Positions 57,901 to 64,000 of a stretch of DNA of 64,000 bases are shown here, one piece after another (the stretch's first letter is position 1; every line of letters starts with the position of its first letter). This stretch comes from Pyxicephalus adspersus. Its lineage: Eukaryota > Chordata > Amphibia > Anura > Pyxicephalidae. Position numbers and translations under genes: made by a program. The stretch covers positions 43,044,952 to 43,108,951 of the forward strand of contig NC_092859.1 in NCBI RefSeq assembly GCF_032062135.1. Direction: 5' to 3'. The notes beneath the pieces are model-generated. The model searched no databases and had not been told where the DNA came from. It was given only the letters and a program-made list of their open reading frames with translations.

Positions 57901-57940
57901 ATTATTATTTCAGATTTTAAGTTATATGTCTGTGATTAGT
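54925..57940. other. Non-coding DNA with a possible conserved block
   Basis: No gene was found. 55850-56190 is repeat-free and listed separately. The remainder is AT-rich. Confidence 0.35.
55850..56190. promoter_or_regulatory. Candidate conserved non-coding element
   Basis: Contains a perfect octamer ATGCAAAT (56106-56113), the binding word of POU/Oct factors, plus GATGATAACCGAATAATGAA and AATCAATCCGTGATTCATCG. Text is balanced and repeat-free, with stops in all frames. Enhancer function is inference. Confidence 0.3.
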
Positions 57941-58240
57941 AGAGGTAAGCGAGCAAAATTTTTAATTTCGATCTTACAGTGAATCGGGCCTTTCTGGCTT
58001 ACAGAACATGTCGCTATGAGGTCGTGTTCTCGCCGAACTCAGATGATCTCGCAATGGAGAATCTCCTTTGAGAGTTCATCTGGAGTTCGCCCGCAGTCAC
58101 AACTGTGACCGCAGGTTCCCACGCTCCCCGGGCCTACTTGTCAAAGATAAGTACAGCCCAGTGACCGTGGGAACTGAACTCAAATAAACTCTCAATGGAG
58201 AAATCCCAGAAGAGCTGGTAATTTTCCGCGGCTGCCATTG
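57941..58240. mobile_element. Foldback repeat, copy A (chained hairpins)
   Basis: The lead AGAGGTAAGCGAGCAAAATT through GAATCGGGCCTTTCTGGCTTAC to AGAACATGT matches the lead of the repeat at 62793. It then holds a long imperfect hairpin (58035-58088: GAACTCAGATGA against TCATCTGGAGTTC, continuing to GGAGA/TCTCC around a 1-base loop). The palindrome TCACAACTGTGA (58097-58108) follows, then GTTCCCACG (58114-58122) against CGTGGGAAC (58166-58174). No coding content. CpGs are retained. Confidence 0.65.
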
Positions 58241-58256
58241 GGTTTAAAGAAGACTA

Positions 58257-58333
58257 TGTTTTGAGGGAAAAAAACAGACCTTGTTTACCACCATGTTTTG
58301 GAGGGAAAAATCCAGACTTGTTTACCACCAATA
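58257..58333. repeat. Tandem duplication, 2 x about 40 bp
   Basis: ATGTTTTGAGGGAAAAAAAC then AGACCTTGTTTACCACC is repeated directly as ATGTTTTGGAGGGAAAAATC then CAGACTTGTTTACCACC. Confidence 0.85.
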
Positions 58334-58357
58334 AGCAGACAATCTGACCTTTTAAAT

Positions 58358-58930
58358 GTCTAGTTGTAGCTCTGTTGATATGTCTGGAAACCTGTTTTTG
58401 TCTGGAAAACCTGCTGTGTCATTGCCATTGGGTATCATTGATGTTCTAATGTAAGTCTTTACCAAACAGGAGCTGAAACAATGTATCTGTTTGTGCTGAG
58501 CTTCTCCACTCCACTCCACCCTCTAGAAGGTTCTAGTCTAGCAAAAACTGTATATAAGAAGGGCAGTCAGAGCCCCTAGTGTGTTGCAGTTAGGGACCTG
58601 TGCTTGGAAGAAGAGACTCTGACTACTGAGTGACCAGAAGAAGACGCTGAGATGGGGATGCGCTGCCACAGACCCTGGATCACCAGCCTTGGACCAGGGT
58701 ACCAGCCTTCTGAAGAGAAAGAGGGACAGCTAGCTCAGGCCTTTCCTCAAACCCTTCTTCTGGCAGGGAGGAGACTGGAGAAGCCAGCCTAATGCTTTTC
58801 CTGTATTGTTTTGTGCCTGAATACCTCCAGTAAAAGAGCACCCTGGTTTACTGCAGACCCTGACTCTCTGGACTTATTTCCCATTGGCGTGCACCACGCC
58901 TTACCATCCCTTCCAGAGAGCAGCAACATG
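58358..58930 (+). mobile_element. Possible solo LTR (promoter-bearing repeat)
   Basis: A TATATAAG box (58551-58558) is preceded by CTAGAAGGTTCTAG (58523-58536), a heat-shock-element-like inverted GAA/TTC pair. It is followed by purine-rich transcribed-looking text (GAAGAAGAGACTCTGACTAC) and GTTTACTGCAGACCCTGAC, TTATTTCCCATTGGCGTGCA. This layout resembles U3-R-U5 of an LTR retrotransposon. Start and end are uncertain, no second copy lies in the window, and it might instead be a host promoter fragment. Confidence 0.35.
58550..58559 (+). promoter_or_regulatory. TATA box of the candidate LTR
   Basis: TATATAAG lies 14 bases downstream of the CTAGAAGGTTCTAG palindrome. A TATA box next to a paired GAA/TTC motif is a credible pol II core promoter, but use is unproven. 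Confidence 0.4.
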
Positions 58931-58954
58931 TGGTGACACCTCAACAGTGTCCGG

Positions 58955-59014
58955 GGGACCCAGCATAGTGTTGGGACACACCTAACCCGGCCACTGCATA
59001 ACCACTAAGCCAAC
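58955..59014 (-). mobile_element. tRNA-like SINE head fragment
   Basis: On the minus strand GGTTGGCTTAGTGGTTATGC gives the A box of the SINE family (TTGGCTTAGTGG), and GCTGGGTCCCCCGGACACT resembles the B-box neighbourhood with the core deleted. The body is absent. Confidence 0.4.
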
Positions 59015-59519
59015 CATGCTACTGTGTTCAGCGTCTTTGCAGTTAAAACAAAATGTTGGCAGCTGTAGTTTTCAATAACAAATTTACATGGAGCAAACTA
59101 TCTAATTTTTTACAAAAATACAAGTTGGTGGCAAAAATTGCAAAGTCATCCCAGCTTATATAATATTTAAATCAAAAGCACACATTGTATAAAAAAAAGG
59201 CATTTCTATTATAAACCAGATTTCAACTGGCCCGTGGCAACTCTTTAAATACAGATTTCTAGTTGTTACATTAGCTGAACTGTAAAAATTATTTTATGAC
59301 TCTGAAGGAATACATAAGTGAAATCGAGCTTTGTTTATAGTAGCCTGGAGTCTATCTTTTAGAGAAAAAAAAACAATGTTTTGTGACTGGTATACACAGG
59401 TATGGGTGAATTTTGATTTCACAAGATTTCCAGCATAGCCTACATAGCCATTAATAATGTGTGAAAAGCAGAGACAGATTGGGTTCACATGGAACAACGC
59501 TGATCAGCAATACAGGATA

Positions 59520-59880
59520 GCTCACTGCAGCTGGCAAGGGAATGCATCATTCTCTTGTGCTTTCCTTGCTAAATGCTTCGTATGTACTTGTGAATCCTGA
59601 GTCTGCACTATTGCTTCCATGGTGTGAGGCCTGTGTATTCATGGGAAAACTTCAAGAGTTAACATTATCACTGTCTCTGTTTTGATCTGATAACATACAT
59701 CTGGAACTTGCTCTACTGAGCTCTCCCTTTTCCTTTGATTAGTGGTTCCCATGCTTGAAAGGCAGGTACACAGAGGGCTAATGACTCCCAGAGGGAGTTC
59801 CGTGACTGTGAATCAAAGTCTAATCAAGCCAGGGAGGGTGCATGGAGCATAAATTGCACCACAGATTCTGGACAGAAACA
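59520..59880. promoter_or_regulatory. Candidate conserved non-coding element with TCF/LEF-like words
   Basis: CTTTGATT (59733-59740) and ATCAAAG (59812-59818) form an inverted pair of TCF/LEF-type words, with TTTTGATCTGATAAC near 59681. The block is balanced and repeat-free, with no open frame. Enhancer status is inference. Confidence 0.3.
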
Positions 59881-60863
59881 GAACTTTACCTTGCTTTTTC
59901 AATCTCACTGCAATAATCATACTTCTTAATAATGTATCCATATTGCAATATGATTTTTTTTGTGTCTCTCTTGGGCTGCAGTCATGAGAGCTAAAACTGT
60001 ATATAGTAACCTTTTTAATGGAGAGCCACTTAAGGACGGGATGAGGTTAGGGATCAGACAGACACACAATTGTTTTAAAATAAATATCATATCTGGGGTA
60101 TATTAAGTATTACAAATATAAAAATATATATCATTTTTCAGTCCTGTCAATAATTGAGTTCACAATCTAATGCCCCTACTAAAGTCATGTACCATTTATT
60201 AGCATTTCGAAAACCAGTAGGAGTGCCTGTTGGAAATCCGCACTAGCATGGCAATAACATAAAAACACCAAACTAAGATTTAAATAAATACGTTTTTTAA
60301 ATCAAAGCTGGGTAATGATGAGGAAAATAACATCTTTAAAGTTTACAACTAAAAGGTATTTCTTTCTTGAATATTATAAAGCATAAGGTCTTTGAGCACC
60401 CATGGTAAAATGGCAACTGTGTCACTTTCTCCTAAAATATGGAAATATTTGGGCTCTGTCACTCCATCTTCATTTATCCATCTGTTCAGAGATACCAAAG
60501 AACAAAATAGATTACAAAGTGTTTTTTGGGCTTTCATTTAGCAATATCAACTTGAAAAAGAAAGAATTGAGTCTTGATTTATTCTATAAACAAAACGTCA
60601 AACTTATCCTGTGAAAAAAAATTATTAAACACTTTATTCTAAAACTTCTTGTGCATAAAGACAGTAAACTATTGTTTATATTACAATTAACAGCAAAGTT
60701 ATTTACAAATTAAATAGCATTTTTTTGTTTTTTTGTGTGTGTGGGTAAAAAAAGCAAGAAAATAGAAAAAAAAGTTTAACCAATAATGGTAGGAAAAAAA
60801 TATATAATACCAGGAACAACAAAAAAACAGCTAAAGAGAGAATGGCAGAAAGGGAACCACCTG

Positions 60864-60894
60864 TTTTTTATTTTATTTTATTTTATTTTATTTT
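60864..60894. repeat. (TTTTA)n microsatellite
   Basis: About six perfect TTTTA units. Confidence 0.95.
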
Positions 60895-61106
60895 CAATAA
60901 CTTGCCAGGCTTATAAACTTTATTAACGATGCCAGTTAGCCCTAATGATGCTTACTAAGTTTAATATGTATGAACACCTGCAGGCACCACTGGGCAGCTG
61001 ATATGAGTTATTCTTAATATTTATAGTTATGAGAACCAGCTCCACATCCTCCAAAACAAGGGGTCTTTGGGGGGTTTTAAAGTTGCAAATATGACATTCA
61101 CTACAG

Positions 61107-61429
61107 CAGTGGTCAACAACCTTTTGGACATCACAGACCACTAAACTTACAGAGTCTGGATGATGCATGTACGGGGAGCCTCGTGTCACTCAGAGTGACG
61201 TCATGATGCCGGAACCCACCCATGCCAGGTCTGAGCCTGCGATTGGAGAGTGGGTAGGTTGTATCCAGAGACACAACCCACCCACTGCCCTGAGCCTGCA
61301 ATGCATACAGGAGGTATGGTCCGCCGCTCCTGCCGGTGTGCCCCCCCGAGGGTTTTTTTCCTGACCCCGCTTGGGGGTGCACCTACCAGGCCACCATAAT
61401 TTTCTCGGACCACAGGTTGGGGACCGCTG
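61107..61429. mobile_element. Non-autonomous hAT element with 8 bp duplication (7/8)
   Basis: CAGTGGTCAACAACC (61107-61121) is inverted to GGTTGGGGACCGCTG (61415-61429) with three mismatches, the classic CAGYGGTC...CAACC hAT terminus. The flanks CACTACAG (61099-61106) and CACTACAA (61430-61437) are an 8 bp duplication with one change. The 323 bp interior is GC- and CpG-richer than its surroundings (GTGTCACTCAGAGTGACGTC, CCCCCCGAGGG), consistent with a younger insertion. It contains inverted GTGGGTAGGTTGT / ACAACCCACCCAC segments. It has no transposase. Confidence 0.85.
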
Positions 61430-62792
61430 CACTACAACATTCAATTACAACAATCAATTACTGCTATTAAAATAAATAGACCTGGAAAATTATCTAACAC
61501 AATATGTTTTAGTGTCAAAATTATTGCTTTATAAATAGACCCCCTGGAAAGCATAGGCTGTGTATATGTTTAGGCAAAGGAAAGATCTTTATACCTTAGT
61601 AAATGAAATGCATTATTTTAGTACCTTAATTTGGTTTATTTTTTGGCTTGGTGTTGACATCAACTACTTATATTGACCATTTTTTCAGCTCAAGTGAGAT
61701 AAAAGATTTCTGAAATAGTGGATCTTAAGGCCTATTTGAAGTGTCGAGCTGCATATACATTAATAGATATAAGTGTATTTTCTTCCTTTTTTATTGTACT
61801 TTTGTGTGGCAGCTAGCATTAAAATGCCCTGTACTGGCATCCTGTAATAGGTCCATGACTACTTATTAAAGAGCTCAGTGGTTCTGAGTCTTTAACAGTC
61901 CAGCATCCCATTTTAACAGTCATATCATCAACAGCACTGCTAAAGGATCATGATTTATTTAGGGTAATACAGTGTGCACAAGGTGTGTTGGACTGCTAGA
62001 GACCCAGACCATTCCTCTCTGTCTTGAACAGCAATCAGCATCTCTAACGTGCCTCTAGCACAAAGTATTCTAACCCTAGTCTAAGCAAATTACTGCACTG
62101 CCACAATAAAACTGATGTCTATAACTGTTTATGCATCTGAAATGCCAGCTTTACCCATACTGCTAGTTGTGCTGGCTCTACAGATCACAACAATGTTGAT
62201 GTACCCATTTAGTGTTAAGGTTAGTTTTTCAGAATCATTATCACAAAATGCTTTAGCGCAGAATGTACAATTCCCCACTGTACGCCAGAGGATGTCTAGC
62301 CTTGACCATTATCTAACTGTCAGACCTTCTTACTCTCAGGCCCTGTATAAGTGTTTGTCCAGATTTGTTAAGATTACTGCAATAGCGCGTAGTGAAAACC
62401 AATTACCAGCACTTATTATATTAAGGGATCAGTAAAGCTGTTTGTGAATGAAATAAAAATAGCTTTCACTTAACAATATTCATTAATATATCTATTTGAA
62501 ATATTGAATATAACAGCAGATGTCAGTAATGCTGATTCAGTCATTCTATTTTTTTTTTTAAAAGGAATAAGGATTTGTGAATATGGAAAAATCCCAAATC
62601 ATGTTACTCGTTATGTATTTATCAGTTTTCAAGTAATCATCAATAAACTCCTGAGATTTTATTTACCAGGACCTTGATCGTATCAAACACAGACAAACAG
62701 CTCAAAGAAAGGCACCCTCACTGTTTACATATGATGACAGCTTCCATTATAGAAGAAGAATCCTCATCAGAGGAACTTAAGGCTCATAAATA
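61430..62792. other. Non-coding DNA, nothing recognised
   Basis: No repeat end or host gene was identified. A 106-codon open stretch at 62115-62435 has no recognisable motif and is probably chance. Confidence 0.4.
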
Positions 62793-63340
62793 GGGATGAG
62801 CAAGCAAATTATTTAAATTCAGGCTTGCGGTGTATTTGGGCCATTCTCGCTTACCAAACATGTAGGAGAGAATGGCCTTTGTAAATTCAGCCGTCGAGAC
62901 CAAATTTTTGGGACCTGCAAGACCAATCAGGTCTCTGCTCCTTTGATTGCTGTTGCAGTCCTGTACTATGTGTTCCTGGATAGAGTTTCTCTATCCAGGA
63001 ACACAGTGTGACTCTCGCTTTGCTGCTTATAAATAAATGCGGCCGTGGGAAAAATCAGAGGATTTTTCCCACGGCCACATACATTCATAAACACAAGCTA
63101 CATGACTCGGAACTCTGGGTGGAGGAGTATCACGGCTTCATTTATGAATGGAGTCATGAGAATCCTCCTCTCAATGACAGATCCCCGGGCACTACAGGTC
63201 AGCATGAGGGCTTGCCCTCATTCTGACCTGTAGTGCCTGGGGATGGCTCACAGACAGGAGGATTCCCACAGCTGTATTTATGAATGCAGCCATGATAATC
63301 CTCCTCTCAATGAGAGATCTGTGGGCACTACAGTTTAGAT
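62793..63340. mobile_element. Foldback repeat, copy B (three chained hairpins)
   Basis: The lead AGGGATGAGCAAGCAAATTA to CATTCTCGCTTACCAAACAT matches copy A at 57941. Three hairpins follow. The first is 62969-63005, 17 bp arms, no mismatch, 3-base loop. The second is 63041-63076, 16 bp arms, no mismatch, 4-base loop. The third is 63181-63244, 31 bp arms, two mismatches, 2-base loop. A direct repeat of ATTTATGAATG...AATCCTCCTCTCAATGA flanks the third (63139-63180 and 63279-63320). No gene was found; the long minus-strand frame over 63192-63716 has no family motif. Confidence 0.75.
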
Positions 63341-63509
63341 TTAACCTACTCATAAACACTATGTTGAAAATGAAACAAAATGAAACAACATGAAAACAAT
63401 ATCCAAAAGATGCCTGACCCATCAACTGATAATCATTCATGAAACTTGTAACAAGCAATAATGAACAAGGTTTCTCGGTCATAATCCTAATAGATTTGTT
63501 GATCTGTTG

Positions 63510-63920
63510 TTTTCTAGTGTGTGTACAGTTGGGGAATGATTGCCACTTCAGGACTGTGTTTGTTTTGCAATACCACTTGTTTATGTTACTATCCAATCTC
63601 TTATCAATCACATCTTTTTTCTGAACAGTCGTCTGGAATGGTCTGTGAATGAAAATAGCATCGTGTGAACGATGCAGGTAGTGACTTGTACTAGGGAAAG
63701 TGTACTGCAGAACCATCCACGATCACTGAACAACTGTACACATAATAGCTTGCGAACGATTGTCACCCAATAAGATCCGCTGGAACAGTCGTTCGTTTCC
63801 TGCGACTTTCCCCGTATTTTGGCGTCGTTGGCCAGTTGTTGTGCACTTTTTTGTTAAAGATTATCGGATGATCGGTCGTCAATCGTTCGTTTCCAACGAC
63901 AATTAAGTATTGCCTTTACA
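63510..63920. mobile_element. Diverged copy of the CpG-rich 27845-type MITE
   Basis: The 3' part (CGACTTTCCCCGTATTTTGG, CGTCGTTGG, CACTTTTTTGTTAAAGATTA, TCAATCGTTCGTTTCCAACG, ACAATTA) follows the right half of the element at 27845 in the same order. The 5' part has GTGTGTGTACAGTTGGGG (about 63519) and CAACTGTACACA (about 63731), an inverted pair. Its termini have decayed, so the boundaries are tentative. The window ends just beyond. Confidence 0.5.
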
Positions 63921-64000
63921 CAAAGGTAATCTTCTGGCAGGTAAAACAGTAATTTAATTTTTTCCAATTGTGCATCTGACTATTTTTTCACAGTTTACTT

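Larger units (their letters stand above)
59015..61106. other. Non-coding DNA with a possible regulatory block
   Basis: No gene was seen. 59520-59880 is listed separately. A (TTTTA)n array lies at 60864-60894. The rest is AT-rich. Confidence 0.35.

Noticed and set aside
63192..63716. Longest open frame, 174 codons on the minus strand
   Set aside because: It spans the end of a foldback repeat and a MITE, has no recognisable motif and no codon bias, and starts and stops without regard to either element.

Overview
The window looks like a piece of a large vertebrate genome, most likely an amphibian and probably a neobatrachian (ranoid) frog. The sequence is AT-rich and CpG-poor. No open reading frame has the length, composition or domain content of a host gene, and I found no rRNA, tRNA gene, operon, ribosome binding site or CRISPR array. 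The frog assignment rests on repeat families I recall from frog genomes: short inverted-repeat elements ending in AAAGCGGAACTAAAC, a TTAA-flanked family starting GCTGCGTACACAC, a tRNA-like SINE, and a CR1/L2-type LINE tail. It is an inference, not a database result.

Layout: 1-1.1 kb is an antisense, internally deleted Tc1/mariner transposase relic. 1.6-1.8 kb is a degenerate tandem repeat. 3.5-4.2, 34.0-34.9 and 40.6-41.3 kb are three copies of one ~700-840 bp LTR-like repeat with a conserved poly(A)-signal region. 5.8-8.2 kb holds a SINE, short inverted-repeat elements and a LINE 3' end that still shows the C-terminal part of a reverse transcriptase. 9.7-17.1 kb is rich in short non-autonomous DNA transposons. 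18.5, 44.2 and 5.8 kb carry copies of the tRNA-like SINE, with a decayed fragment near 59.0 kb. 21-28 kb has more foldback elements, a long TA array and a CpG-rich TTAA-type element. 42.8-43.8 kb has a 250 bp polypurine tract followed by a 588 bp hAT-type element with a perfect 8 bp target duplication. 49.7-50.2 kb has another TTAA-type element and the longest TA array. 52.6-53.2 kb is a degenerate ~40 bp minisatellite. 58.0-59.0 kb contains foldback DNA, a possible LTR promoter and a SINE fragment. 61.1-61.4 kb is a second hAT-type element. 62.8-63.3 kb contains three consecutive, almost perfect hairpins, and the window ends in a diverged copy of the CpG-rich element.

Between the repeats lie several stretches that look single-copy and not simple-sequence. 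Some (about 4.4-4.6, 17.5-18.2, 24.1-24.3, 45.7-46.0, 50.4-50.7, 55.9-56.2 and 59.5-59.9 kb) resemble the conserved non-coding elements of vertebrate gene deserts. That is a guess needing cross-species alignment. No set of genes acts together here: the picture is intergenic (or large-intron) DNA shaped by transposons. I found no convincing new protein-coding system. The most unusual items are the hairpin chains at 58.0 and 63.0 kb and the LTR-like family with no visible internal region.
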